Source: Scytonema hofmannii PCC 7110 (GTDB lineage: Bacteria; Cyanobacteriota; Cyanobacteriia; Cyanobacteriales; Nostocaceae). Taken from it: a DNA stretch of 64,000 nucleotides. Below, piece by piece: positions 52,376-61,931 of this stretch. How positions within the stretch are numbered: the stretch's first letter is position 1; each line of letters starts with the position of its first letter. The translations under genes and the position numbers were made by a program. A model generated the notes under the pieces. It saw nothing but the letters and a program-made list of their open reading frames with translations. It was not told the DNA's origin and did no database searches. Location of the stretch: positions 1,175,031 through 1,239,030 of the forward strand of contig NZ_KQ976354.1 of assembly GCF_000346485.2 (NCBI RefSeq), given 5' to 3'.

Positions 52376-52684
52376 TCAAGCTACACCTTGTGCTAGTGCC
52401 AATGCTCGTCTGACCGCCGCATCAGCATTGACAAATCCGCTACCGTATTCCGTATCGTATCCAGATGCGCCCAGATCGTAAGCTGTTTGTGAAAGAATTT
52501 GTTTGACTTGAGTTCCACTAAGATTGGGATTGGCGCTCCAGACTAAGGAAGCAACACCTGTGATATTTGGAGTGGCTGCAGAGGTTCCACTAAAGCGATC
52601 GCCACTACCAATGTAATAGTCAAACTGCACTGCACCTGTTGAATAGAAAATACCTCTGGTGGTGACAACTTCTGATGGTCCCAT
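52376..52684 (-). pseudogene. C-terminal fragment of a subtilisin-like (S8) protease
   Basis: The 102 codons encode DRFSGTSAATPNITGVASLV, with the catalytic serine of the subtilase GTS-A-A-x-P motif, then WSANPNLSGTQVKQILSQTA and GSGFVNADAAVRRAL. The Asp and His parts of the catalytic triad, the signal peptide and the propeptide are missing. The ATG at 52684 is in the middle of the family's sequence, so the fragment cannot be active. The break lies near 52700. Confidence 0.85.
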
Positions 52685-52901
52685 CTCGGTAATCTCATGG
52701 CGGGAAGGAAGTAATAGTACGCAATGCCTTATTTACCGTCCCAAAAATATTCAGTTAACCGTACTTACAATTGTCATAATTTTCCAGACGGTAATCATCA
52801 ATTATTGGGTGATTAAAACCGAAGACCCGTAGATTTTATGAGCCATATTATAGGAATTGAAAGTAAACAAGACTGAATCACATAAATCACTTGTCCTAAC
52901 T

Positions 52902-53354
52902 ATGGCACTAATTCGTTACAATCCTTGGCAAGAACTAAACGACCTACAACGTCAAATGAATCGTTTGTTTGAGGAGACCAGAGTACCATCTACAGCCTTT
53001 GAAAGAGACTTTGTCAAAGTTCCTGCTGCTGAAATCACCCAAACAGATGATGCGATTCACTTAAAATTGGAAGTTCCAGGAGTAGAAGCGAAAGATTTGG
53101 ATATACAAGTCACAGAAAATACTGTTTCTATCAGTGGCGATCGCAAGTCTGAAAATAAGACTGAAGAAAAAGGTATGACTCGGACTGAATTCCACTATGG
53201 TAAGTTTCAACGCGTCATTCCTTTACCAGCTAAGATTGAAAACACTAACGTTGTGGCAGAATACAAGGATGGTATCCTGAACCTAACGCTTCCTAAGACT
53301 TTACAGGAGAAAAACAAAGTCGTCAAAGTTAATCTAGAGCAGGCTAGTACATAA
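52902..53354 (+). CDS. hspA: Small heat-shock protein (Hsp20/alpha-crystallin)
   Basis: 150 aa from the ATG at 52902 (MALIRYNPWQELNDLQRQMN); an upstream in-frame ATG at 52857 adds 15 unusual residues. The alpha-crystallin domain is at about 45-140 with VPAAEITQTDDAIHLKLEVP and GVEAKDLDIQVTENTVSISG. The C-terminal GILNLTLPK motif is present. It binds unfolding proteins and, in cyanobacteria, thylakoid membranes. A clear terminator follows at 53404. Heat or light control is known for the family, but I see no CIRCE element. Confidence 0.95.
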   Translation: MALIRYNPWQELNDLQRQMNRLFEETRVPSTAFERDFVKVPAAEITQTDDAIHLKLEVPGVEAKDLDIQVTENTVSISGDRKSENKTEEKGMTRTEFHYGKFQRVIPLPAKIENTNVVAEYKDGILNLTLPKTLQEKNKVVKVNLEQAST

Positions 53355-53403
53355 TTTAGCCCAGACCATAAACGCAATCGAGTTGTAATCACCTAACTGT
53401 TGG

Positions 53404-53437
53404 AAAGCCCAGTCTCGATCAATTGTGACTGGGCTTT
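53404..53437 (+). terminator. Rho-independent terminator after hspA
   Basis: AAAGCCCAGTC and GACTGGGCTTT form an 11-base stem. The rest of 53438-53693 is AT-rich with no gene. Confidence 0.8.
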
Positions 53438-53693
53438 GCCATACAAGCGAATGAAGGGATTCGTTAACTTAACGGTGAAAAAGATTATTAAAATTTTTGA
53501 ATTTTGTCCCGAAGGCAGTAAATAACCGTGGTTATACGTAACATAGCAATCCTAAATCATTTGTAAAATTGTCTTTTCTCTCTTGTCTTGGCGCTCTTGG
53601 CGTCTTGGCAGTTGATAATTTTTACCGATTAAATAGGGCGGCTATACCCATTTTAATTAAATTTTATCAGAATACAAATTTACACGGGCTGCT

Positions 53694-54011
53694 ATGAACA
53701 AGTTTTTGCCAATTCAATTGAGATTTAAGACCTATATCTTGTTAAGTTTAATAACGCTAGCACTGCTACCGCTTCTTCTTGGAGTTTCTACTCAGGCAAA
53801 TGCTGAATCTGTGACAGAAGAAGTTGAAGTTCTATCGATTCCACCACAAGAAGCATATTATATAGAAGATAATATGCAAGAAACTTTTAGTAGCGATAAG
53901 CCTACTCCATATCCGGAGGAAAACTTGGATGATACCAATACGCCAACATATACGCCCGATGATTCAGAAAATATGGATAATTCTTTTGTAAATACCGATG
54001 AATTCAATTGA
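53694..54011 (+). CDS. Secreted acidic hypothetical protein (105 aa)
   Basis: A signal peptide or membrane anchor lies at about 14-40 (ILLSLITLALLPLLLGVSTQ, then ANA as a likely cleavage site). The mature part is highly acidic and rich in Asp, Asn, Pro and Thr (SSDKPTPYPEENLDDTNTPT), so it is probably disordered. No family is recognised. The gene stands alone; an AT-rich region upstream may hold the promoter. Confidence 0.6.
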   Translation: MNKFLPIQLRFKTYILLSLITLALLPLLLGVSTQANAESVTEEVEVLSIPPQEAYYIEDNMQETFSSDKPTPYPEENLDDTNTPTYTPDDSENMDNSFVNTDEFN

Positions 54012-54079
54012 GCGAGTTTGACTGGAAAATATAACGTTGTTTTTAGCTTGGAAAGATCTCATTAGTCGCTTTTGGTTCC

Positions 54080-54262
54080 TTATTGGTCGATGTTCGTACC
54101 TGGTGAGAGGACTTCCACAATCAGTTCTGGCGCTCCTGTTAAATGTCCGGCATCGTCAAGTAAGATAGAGAGGCGTTCCTTGCTCACCCAGACTACATCA
54201 GGAATGACATTATCTGCATCAGTAAAAATGAGTCCTGGAGTGGGTACAGCCTCGCCCAAACC
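54080..54262 (-). pseudogene. Internal fragment of a Uma2 family endonuclease
   Basis: The minus strand encodes PTPGLIFTDADNVIPDVVWV then SKERLSILLDDAGHLTGAPE and LIVEVLSPGT, which is the middle of a Uma2 (DUF820) protein including the ELIVEVLSPGT motif. It stops abruptly after NIDQ, and at the other end (about 54262) it joins the truncated WYL gene head to head. Confidence 0.8.
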
Positions 54263-55058
54263 CGTTGACAACTACCAGACTACGCTGACTGGACTTAACC
54301 TTGGGGAGATTCAAGCGTTGTTTTTGCCCAAGCCTGCTCACTTATTAGCCGATTTAGGCTGGACTCAGGCGTTTGAGGCAGCCTTGCTCAAGCTTTTAGC
54401 TGCTCTACCCTCTGCCAATCGTCAGCAGGCGGAAGCAGTCAGTCAACGCATCCATCTCGATCCAACGGGCTGGCATCGGTGGGAAGAGGAAATGTCAGCG
54501 TTTCCAATTCTTCAAACAGCAATTTGGCAGGAGCGGCAACTATACCTTAGCTATGAGCGCAGCGATGGCAAACTATTAGAGCGGTTGGTCAATCCGTTGG
54601 GGTTAGTTGCTAAGGGCAGTGTCTGGTATTTAGTAGCTGCTGTGGAAGAGGACGTGCGTCAATATCGAATCTCACGGGTGCGCCATGCTGCGATCGCGTC
54701 TCACCCTTGTATTCGTCCGGCTAAGTTCAATTTAGCCGAGTATTGGCAACACTCGATGGCTGAGTTCCAAGCTAATCTACCCCAATATAAAGTTAAGGTA
54801 CGTGTTGACCCAGAAGTCATGCCTCGATTGCGGTATGCTGGGTACTTTGCACGCATAGAGCAGATCGAGCCACTCGATGCTGATGGCTGGATTCCCGTCT
54901 CGATTCGCTTTGACTTGGAAGCAGAGGCTTGCGCCTATGTGTTGGGGTTTGGCACGCAAATGGAAGTGATTGAACCACCCCAATTGCGCGTTCGGATCTT
55001 GGAACTTGCATATGCTGCGATCGCCTTCCACACTGAATGCTTAGAAAAAATTAAGTAA
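54262..55058 (+). pseudogene. WYL-domain regulator lacking its DNA-binding domain
   Basis: The plus frame is open from 54072, but its first 65 codons are the antisense of the Uma2 fragment. From about 54262 the sequence is that of a YafY/WYL regulator: TTLTGLNLGEIQALFLPKPA, then the WYL part LVNPLGLVAKGSVWYLVAAV and YRISRVRHAAI, then a WCX-like C-terminal part. The N-terminal winged helix is missing, so it should not bind DNA, unless a fusion start is used. The WYL ligand-binding core looks intact. Recent deletion is suggested by the uninterrupted frame. Confidence 0.75.
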
Positions 55059-55091
55059 CATAGGAATATAATGTACACAGGAAATAAGAAT

Positions 55092-55361
55092 ATGCAAATT
55101 ACAATCGAACTCCCCGACGAACTTGCCAATCAGCTCGAAGCCAGCCTCGGCGATCTGAATCGCCGTGCGCTAGAATCGTTCATTGTCGAAGCATATCGTC
55201 TCAAAATTCTTAGTGCTGCTGAAGTTCAACGTATTCTAAAGCTCCCCTCCCACCTAGCTACCGATGCTTTTCTCAAACAACATGGCGCATATCTTCACTA
55301 TACTGAAGCTGACTTAGTACAAGACTTAGACAACCTCGAACGTGTGCTTAGCGAACGATGA
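55092..55361 (+). CDS. UPF0175 family antitoxin
   Basis: 89 aa from the ATG at 55092 (MQITIELPDELANQLEASLG); a start at 55071 adds seven residues. The pattern with ALESFIVEAYRLKILSAAEV and QRILKLPSHLATDAFLKQHG is UPF0175, typically the antitoxin beside a PIN protein of DUF3368 type. It overlaps the downstream toxin start by four bases (ATGA). Confidence 0.85.
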   Translation: MQITIELPDELANQLEASLGDLNRRALESFIVEAYRLKILSAAEVQRILKLPSHLATDAFLKQHGAYLHYTEADLVQDLDNLERVLSER

Positions 55362-55843
55362 TTGTCATTTGCGACACCTCTCCTCTGTGCTACTTGTTAT
55401 TAATTGGACAAGTTGGTATCTTACCGCAACTTTTTGGACGCATCATCATCCCTAATGCTGTTCGGGAAGAACTTTTAAATGAAAATGCTGATGCGATCGT
55501 CCAAAACTGGATTGCTCAACCTCCGAATTGGTTGGAAATTCACAAAGTTGAACATTTACTCTCAGATTTACCAAGCAAACTTGGTTCTGGCGAGTGCGAA
55601 GCCATTTCGTTAGCAGTCGCGTTAAAAGCAAATCTTCTCATCATGGATGATTGGGAAGCACGACAAGCAGCGAGTAATCGTGGATTCACAGTCACTGGAC
55701 TGTTAGGTATCCTCTATCGTGCGGGAATGAGCGATCTACTTGATTTTCCCAATGCCATCTTTCAACTTCAATCTACAACTTTTCGAGCTTCGCCTTCTTT
55801 AATTGAGAGTTTCTTGAGCCGCTACAGACAGGAAAAACGTTAG
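55358..55843 (+). CDS. DUF3368 PIN-domain toxin
   Basis: The 161-aa protein starts MIVICDTSPLCYLLLIGQVG, with the first PIN Asp in CDTSPL. Other acidic residues are in VREELLNE, GSGECEAISLA and LIMDDWEARQ, so the active site looks complete. The family is annotated as a ribonuclease toxin. Coupled to the antitoxin by ATGA. The following gene (55872) is close and in the same direction. Confidence 0.88.
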   Translation: MIVICDTSPLCYLLLIGQVGILPQLFGRIIIPNAVREELLNENADAIVQNWIAQPPNWLEIHKVEHLLSDLPSKLGSGECEAISLAVALKANLLIMDDWEARQAASNRGFTVTGLLGILYRAGMSDLLDFPNAIFQLQSTTFRASPSLIESFLSRYRQEKR

Positions 55844-55871
55844 TAGAAATTTTAGTGGAATATAAGCTTAT

Positions 55872-56534
55872 ATGAAAACTAACAATTTCCCGCATATGTT
55901 ACCTAGACTTTCTGATCCCTGGCAGATAAGTAGTTATACACAGCGTCGCCATAAAATTCAAACACTAAATTACGGTTACAATGAGATTCAAGAAGCTCTC
56001 AATGCTTTAGAGCAATGCTTAGAAACTATTTCACTACTTACGCTTCCCCCTATAGAATCTATTCCAGAATCTATAAGGGAGTCTTGGGATTTTTCAACTG
56101 AAGAATTAGCAGAAAGGATGCCAACATTAGATGACTTCAAATTTAATCAAGTCACAGAATTTTTAAAAGAAGAAGCAGCTGAATCTATTTCTAGACAAAT
56201 GATTGAGGATGTCGCATCATGGTGGATTTGGTCAGTAATACAAGATATTATTCAAGTAATTTTAAGATGGCTAGAAGACTCTTTGAGGAAGATAAATAAT
56301 GATGTTTTAGTTTCACGTTTTATTAAGATTGCTCAACATTATTGGCTGCGTATTGAACCACGTTTAGCAGAATCTCTCTTAAGCCGTAGTGCTATCATAG
56401 GTGGGGAAAAAGCTTTACCTCTTCTTGAATCTGTAGAAACTAACACGCAAGCTTTGTCAAAAGTAAAAGCTACAGCACAAGATTATAAAGAATTGATATT
56501 AGGAGTTGGTCATAAAAATTCAAGTTGTGGTTAG
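55872..56534 (+). CDS. Hypothetical helical protein (220 aa)
   Basis: I do not recognise the family. The protein is helix-rich, slightly acidic, with an amphipathic N-terminal part (LNYGYNEIQEALNALEQCLE) and a hydrophobic central segment (SWWIWSVIQDIIQVILRWLE) that could be a membrane-associated helix. No signal peptide. It starts 29 bases after the DUF3368 toxin stop and may share its transcript, but nothing links the functions. Confidence 0.55.
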   Translation: MKTNNFPHMLPRLSDPWQISSYTQRRHKIQTLNYGYNEIQEALNALEQCLETISLLTLPPIESIPESIRESWDFSTEELAERMPTLDDFKFNQVTEFLKEEAAESISRQMIEDVASWWIWSVIQDIIQVILRWLEDSLRKINNDVLVSRFIKIAQHYWLRIEPRLAESLLSRSAIIGGEKALPLLESVETNTQALSKVKATAQDYKELILGVGHKNSSCG

Positions 56535-56707
56535 GTAGGAACAGACCTACTTATCCGCGTAACAGATTGTAATCGGGAAGGTCAATTGTCAATGCAACAA
56601 TGATACTATCTTTGTCCAAGAGTAGTTTGAACAGAGTGATCTATTTAAACACAATCGGCTGTAAGAGGTTAGCAATCAACTGCCGATCTGATTTTGAGGA
56701 GACTTTT

Positions 56708-59700
56708 ATGGCTCAGTGTTGGCAGCGACAGAACTGGAAATTATTACTAGCAAGTACTCTTGTGCTTTTTGGAGTCAGTCCCAACTCTAGAAATTGTGTT
56801 CTAGCCCAGCTGACTCCAGATACCACTCTGGGTGCTGAAAGGTCTGTTGTTACTTCCAATGTTCCAATCGACAATCGGTTCATTGACCGGATTGACAGTG
56901 GAGCGATTCGAGGCATAAACTTATTCCATAGTTTTGATGAATTTAATGTTGGGAACCAACAAGGTGTATATTTTACCAATCCTGTTGGAATTCAAAACAT
57001 TTTGAGTCGTGTGACGGGGAACAATCCCTCCAATATTCAAGGGACGCTCGGTGTATTGGGTAATGCCAATCTATTTTTAATAAACCCGAATGGAATTATC
57101 TTTGGGCAAAATGCCAGTCTGAATGTAAATGGTTCGTTTGTGGCGACAACAGCAAATGGGATTCAGTTTGGCAATTTAGGGATTTTTAGTGCTACAAATC
57201 CAGAAGTACCTTCATCGTTGCTGAGTGTTAATCCTTCAGCGTTGTTTTTTAATCAGATTAATCAAACAGCATCTATTCAAAATAATTCAATTGCAGATGC
57301 AGGAAAAGACCCTGCAGGTTTTGATGTATTTGGTTTGCGTGTTCCAGATGGCAAGAGTTTACTGCTTGTTGGTAGTAATATCAGCATGGATGGAGGAGAA
57401 TTGAATGCTTATGGTGGGCGAATCGAGTTAGGAGGATTAGCAGCCCCTGGTAACGTAGCACTCTTGCTAGATGGTAATAATTTCAGGTTAAGCTTTCCTG
57501 AAAATGTTCCGCGAACGGATATATCCCTGACTAATGGAGTTGGGGTATATGTAGAAGCTGCTGGTGGTGGGAGTATTGCGGTTAATACCCGAAATTTAGA
57601 GATTTTGGAAGGGAGTCAAATTGTTGGAGGTATTGGACGAGGTTTAGGGACAACAGGAACTCAAGCAGGAAACATCACTGTCAATACCACAGGGCAAATA
57701 AAACTTGCAGGGACAAATAGTTTAATTTTCAACTCAGTTCAAGCAGAAGCAGTAGGTAATGCTGGAAATATAGACATCACGACAGGTTCACTATCAGTAA
57801 AAAATGGCGCTCAAATAAATAGCTTTACTCGCGGACGCGGGAATGCAGGAAATATCACGATTCATGCCAAGGATATAGTTACTTTTGATGGGAAAGATAG
57901 TAATGGAAATTCCAGTGCTTCATCAAGTAATGTTCTATCTGGTGGAGTGGGTAATGGTGGTAGTATAAATATTGCTGCAGGATCGCTGTCTCTGCTGAAT
58001 GGTGGGGGATTACAGGTTGTTGTTAACGGAGCCTCTAATACGCGCCCAGGTGGGCAAGGTATTGGTGGGACTGTAAATATTAATGTTCGCGATGCATTTA
58101 CAATTGGGAAAGACAGTGGTGTATTTGCCAATCTTGGCGGTGGTGCAATTGGACGCGGTGGGGATGTCAACATTCAAGCTGGAAACCTGTTTATTAGAGA
58201 TGGTGGGCAAATAAGCTCCAGCACTTTTGGCAGAGGAGACTCGGGGAAAGTTTCTATTACGGCTGGTGACAAAATTTCTCTAGACAACGGAAGTATTTAT
58301 AGTAACGTAGCGCAAAGTAGTGCTGTTGGTGACAGTGGTGGCATAAACATGACTACAGGTTCGCTTTCTGTCATCAATGGCGCTCAAATAAGTAGCTTTA
58401 CTCGTGGACGAGGAAATGCCGGAAATATAACGATTCAAGCCAGAGATGCAGTTACTTTTGATGGGGTTAATAGCAATAGGAATTATAGCGGTGTATATAG
58501 CAATGCACAACCTGGGGCTATAGGAAATGGTGGCAGCATAGATATTACTGCGGGATCATTATCTCTAACGAACGGTGGGCGAATGCAGGTTGGTGTAAAC
58601 GGAGCTTCTAACACACGTCCAGGTGAGCAAGGTATTGGGGGTACCGTAAATATTAACGTTCGCGATGCATTGACTATTGGGAAAGACAGTGGTGTCTTTG
58701 CTACTCTTGGCGCTGGTGCAATTAGACGTAGTGGGGATATCAAAGTTCAAGCTGGAAATATTTTTGTAAAAGATGGTGGGGATATAAGTTCTAGCACTTC
58801 TGGTAAAGGTGACTCAGGTAATATTTCCGTCACAGCTCGTGATGCCATTTTTCTAGATGCTGCATCATCATATATTTCCAATAATGTTCAGAGCAGCGCG
58901 GTAGGAAATGCTGGAAATATAGACATCACGACAGGTTCACTTTCGGTAAAAAATGGCGCTCAAATAAATAGCTTTACTCGCGGACAAGGAAATGCGGGAA
59001 ATATCACGATTCAAGCTAGGGATGCAGTCACTTTTGATGGGAAAGATAGTAACGGAAATTCCAGTGCTTCATTGAGTAATGTTTTAGCTGGTGGAGTGGG
59101 TAATGGTGGCAGTATAAATATTACTGCGGGATCGCTGTCTTTGATGAATAGTGGGCGATTACAGGTTGGTGTGAACGGAGCCTCTAACACAAGTCCAGGT
59201 GGGCAAGGGAATGGCGGTACTCTAAATGTCAACGTGCGTGATGCGTTTACTATTTCAGGAACAGGTAGTGGTATAAGCAGTAGTGTCGTCGCTAATCTTG
59301 GCGCTGGTGCAATTGGACGCGGTGGGAATATTAACATTTCTACTGGTATATTAAGGATTACGGGTAGAGCAGGAATTTTTACCAGCACTTCTGGACAAGG
59401 AAATGGAGGAAATATTACAGTTGAAGCTAAAGATTTAGTAGAAATATTGAGTGATGGTAATTTAGAGTCTGACGTTGGACAAAACGCTAGAGGTAATTCT
59501 GGAAATATCACTATCAAAACAGGAAGGTTAATTGTTAGAGACTCACAAATTGGATCTGGTGTATTTGGTGAGGGAAATGCAGGTGATTTTAAAATCATTG
59601 CTACTGACTCTGTAGAATTAGCCGGACAACTCCGTAAACGTGAAGGTGATACTAGTAATACGGGTTCAGTTGGTTATCCTGGTGGTTTATTCGCTCAAAT

Positions 59701-60955
59701 AGATTTACTTGGTAAAGGGAGAGGCGGTAACTTAACTGTCGAAACTAGGCGCTTGAGTGTGAGTGATGGGAGCAAGATTCAAGCAGCAACCTTTGGTGAT
59801 GGTGATGCTGGTAATGTTTATATTCGTGCTGATAAAATAGATTTATTTGAAACAGAGAAACCTAACTTTTACAATACAGGTATCTTTGCAGGTGTTCAAA
59901 CGGATGGAAGAGTCGAAGCAGGTATTATAGACCCTCGAAACGGCAAACCACCTGTAGGAAAAGGTGGGAATTTGACGATTGAAACTAGAACATTAAATGT
60001 AAGAGATGGTGCAGAAGTTTTTGTTCAAACCACAGGAGAAGGTGACGCAGGAAAAATCTTCATCCGCGCTAGTGAATCTGTAAATGTCACAGGTGTATCC
60101 ACAGGTACATTGGAAAAACAAAGAACTAGCAAAATCACTGCTGCTGTGTCAGAAAGAAGTACAGGTAATGGTGGAAGTTTGACAATTGAAACTCCATTGT
60201 TGAACGTCGCCAATGGCGGATTTATCAGCAGTAGCAGCCAGGGAAAAGGTACAGCAGGCGATATTAATATTACTGCTAACGTTATCCGCCTTAGTAACGG
60301 TAAAGTTATTGCCCAAACAGCTTCTACTGATGGAGGGAATATCAATTTAAACCTTGAACAATACTTATTTCTACGCAATGGCAGCCAAATTTCCACTACC
60401 GCAGGAACAGCCCAAGCAGGTGGCAATGGTGGCAACATCACAATTAATACACCCTTCCTCATTGCAGTTCCCAATGAAAACAGCGACATCACAGCCAATG
60501 CCTTCAAAGGTACAGGTGGTAATGTTAACATCAATGCTCGGGGAATTTTTGGTATTGAAGCTCGTCCCCAACCATCAAACCAAACAAATGATATGACTGC
60601 AAGTTCAAACCTTGGCTTACCGGGAACTATTAATGTTAATTCTCCTGATAACAGTTCCATTCAAAACAGCCTCACCGAACTCCCTACAAACGCGATCGAT
60701 ACCAACACACTTATCGCCAATAGTTGCATAGTCCGTAGTCAGAAAAAACAGGGCAGTTTCACCATCACGGGTACAGGTGGTTTACCCCATCGTCCCGGTG
60801 AAGCGTCGATGTCAAATTATTCTACCGGTGATGTACGTGATGTCATAAATGAAAATACATCTCGTCTTTGGAAAAAAGGCGACCCTATTATCGAACCGCT
60901 TGGGGTTTATCGACTCTCAAATGGTCAATTGGTGATGAGTCGAGAGTGTAGGTAA
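56708..60955 (+). CDS. TpsA exoprotein 3 (filamentous-haemagglutinin-type)
   Basis: About 1415 aa from the ATG at 56708 (MAQCWQRQNWKLLLASTLVL); the frame opens 108 bases earlier. A signal peptide ends near CVLAQ. TPS domain: DRIDSGAIRGINLFHSFDEF and NANLFLINPNGIIFGQNASL. Three repeats of about 190 residues follow (starts near 57750, 58326 and 58908; ITTGSLSVKNGAQINSFTRG). The C-terminus has NSCIVRSQ, GGLPHRPGE and ends VMSRECR; these are the only two mature cysteines (about C1340 and C1414). No tpsB lies next to it, so it must share the transporter at 42827 or use another. The N-terminal part is closest to TpsA 1. Confidence 0.93.
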   Translation: MAQCWQRQNWKLLLASTLVLFGVSPNSRNCVLAQLTPDTTLGAERSVVTSNVPIDNRFIDRIDSGAIRGINLFHSFDEFNVGNQQGVYFTNPVGIQNILSRVTGNNPSNIQGTLGVLGNANLFLINPNGIIFGQNASLNVNGSFVATTANGIQFGNLGIFSATNPEVPSSLLSVNPSALFFNQINQTASIQNNSIADAGKDPAGFDVFGLRVPDGKSLLLVGSNISMDGGELNAYGGRIELGGLAAPGNVALLLDGNNFRLSFPENVPRTDISLTNGVGVYVEAAGGGSIAVNTRNLEILEGSQIVGGIGRGLGTTGTQAGNITVNTTGQIKLAGTNSLIFNSVQAEAVGNAGNIDITTGSLSVKNGAQINSFTRGRGNAGNITIHAKDIVTFDGKDSNGNSSASSSNVLSGGVGNGGSINIAAGSLSLLNGGGLQVVVNGASNTRPGGQGIGGTVNINVRDAFTIGKDSGVFANLGGGAIGRGGDVNIQAGNLFIRDGGQISSSTFGRGDSGKVSITAGDKISLDNGSIYSNVAQSSAVGDSGGINMTTGSLSVINGAQISSFTRGRGNAGNITIQARDAVTFDGVNSNRNYSGVYSNAQPGAIGNGGSIDITAGSLSLTNGGRMQVGVNGASNTRPGEQGIGGTVNINVRDALTIGKDSGVFATLGAGAIRRSGDIKVQAGNIFVKDGGDISSSTSGKGDSGNISVTARDAIFLDAASSYISNNVQSSAVGNAGNIDITTGSLSVKNGAQINSFTRGQGNAGNITIQARDAVTFDGKDSNGNSSASLSNVLAGGVGNGGSINITAGSLSLMNSGRLQVGVNGASNTSPGGQGNGGTLNVNVRDAFTISGTGSGISSSVVANLGAGAIGRGGNINISTGILRITGRAGIFTSTSGQGNGGNITVEAKDLVEILSDGNLESDVGQNARGNSGNITIKTGRLIVRDSQIGSGVFGEGNAGDFKIIATDSVELAGQLRKREGDTSNTGSVGYPGGLFAQIDLLGKGRGGNLTVETRRLSVSDGSKIQAATFGDGDAGNVYIRADKIDLFETEKPNFYNTGIFAGVQTDGRVEAGIIDPRNGKPPVGKGGNLTIETRTLNVRDGAEVFVQTTGEGDAGKIFIRASESVNVTGVSTGTLEKQRTSKITAAVSERSTGNGGSLTIETPLLNVANGGFISSSSQGKGTAGDINITANVIRLSNGKVIAQTASTDGGNINLNLEQYLFLRNGSQISTTAGTAQAGGNGGNITINTPFLIAVPNENSDITANAFKGTGGNVNINARGIFGIEARPQPSNQTNDMTASSNLGLPGTINVNSPDNSSIQNSLTELPTNAIDTNTLIANSCIVRSQKKQGSFTITGTGGLPHRPGEASMSNYSTGDVRDVINENTSRLWKKGDPIIEPLGVYRLSNGQLVMSRECR
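57750..59340 (+). repeat. Three 580-base repeats in tpsA 3
   Basis: Copies begin near 57750, 58326 and 58908. Each encodes the SFTRGxGNAGNITIxA part, a GNGGSIxIxAGSLSL part, a NGASNTxPGxQGxGGTxNxN part and a GAIxRxGD part. The third copy's tail has diverged (TISGTGSGISSS). The unit is 1.5 times longer than in TpsA 1 and not obviously related in register. Confidence 0.8.
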
Positions 60956-61059
60956 TCACAGGGAATAATCATAGCGATACCTTTCCTGCGGAACGCTCGC
61001 GAACGGTGAGCTTCGCTAACGCACATAGCTAATAAACGTATTGTAAGTGAATAAAGCGG

Positions 61060-61857
61060 TTAGATTTCATCTGGATTGATGCCCAATTGACGCAAGCGTT
61101 CTGCTAATTGTTCTACTCTTCTTTTTGCTTCAGTTGCTTCTTGTTGAGCTTGTTGTGTTTCTTGTTTTGCAGCAATTGCTTCTTCGGAGGGTACAGGTAT
61201 CAATTCACCTATCTGAGTGAACCATCGTAACCATAATCGGGGAATCCCGCGAAAAGACCCCTGCCATAATCCCAAACTTAAACCTATTTCTGGCATCAGC
61301 AAGCGTCCATCCGTCAAATTCATGGATTGATACTCACCATCTACCAACTGAAATCCTTGAAGTTCATTCGTGTATCGACTAAAAATCACATAGTAAGGAA
61401 CTTGCAAAATCCGCTCGTACACGTACCACTTGCTAGGAGGTTTATCGGGTTCACTTTGGGTTTCTCCCAAATCTTCGTCTTCTGTACCGGGAGATAATAA
61501 CTCAACGACAACAATCGGATTAACTTTTTCTTGCCAAGTCACGTAACTTAAACGTAAGTCTTGTCCTTGATATAACCTTGGGACGCCCACGACACCAAAC
61601 CAATCGGGACGTTTATACCATTGAGTATGCTGCACATCATAGTAGAGATTCAGGTCTGCCGCACTATAAACCAGTTCTGAACTCCAATCAGGTGGCACAA
61701 AAGTTAACAGTAGTAGCAATGGCTGGAAGAAGTGAAATTCGTCTGGCAAACCGGAGTCCTCTGGATTGTCACTTGGTAAATCATACATTGTCGGCAGCGT
61801 TTCCTCTGTAGGAACTGGCGGTTGAGATTGAGGAATAAAGCGAGTTGGAGATGTCAT
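61060..61857 (-). CDS. Uma2 family endonuclease (DUF820)
   Basis: The 265-aa protein has the PD-(D/E)XK-like core: FGVVGVPRLYQGQD, then NPIVVVELLSPGTEDEDLG, and WYVYERILQVPYYVIFSR. The C-terminal 40 residues form a coiled coil (TEAKRRVEQLAERLRQLGIN). Cyanobacteria carry many copies of this family; biochemical function is not established. This copy looks intact, unlike the fragments at 20001 and 54080. Convergent with TpsA 3 across 100 bases. Confidence 0.88.
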   Translation of the reverse strand: MTSPTRFIPQSQPPVPTEETLPTMYDLPSDNPEDSGLPDEFHFFQPLLLLLTFVPPDWSSELVYSAADLNLYYDVQHTQWYKRPDWFGVVGVPRLYQGQDLRLSYVTWQEKVNPIVVVELLSPGTEDEDLGETQSEPDKPPSKWYVYERILQVPYYVIFSRYTNELQGFQLVDGEYQSMNLTDGRLLMPEIGLSLGLWQGSFRGIPRLWLRWFTQIGELIPVPSEEAIAAKQETQQAQQEATEAKRRVEQLAERLRQLGINPDEI

Positions 61858-61931
61858 AATGTGATGAGAGCGCTAGTAATGAAGAAAATCTGACAAGATG
61901 CTACTCGCGATACAGAGCAGATAACTTCATT

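Noticed and set aside
54817-55129. Minus-strand frames opposite the WYL gene
   Set aside because: Shadows of the WYL coding sequence on the other strand.
57862-60660. Long minus-strand frames inside tpsA 3 (up to 211 codons)
   Set aside because: Antisense shadows of the Gly/Asn-rich repeats, Pro/Leu-rich and without any family resemblance.
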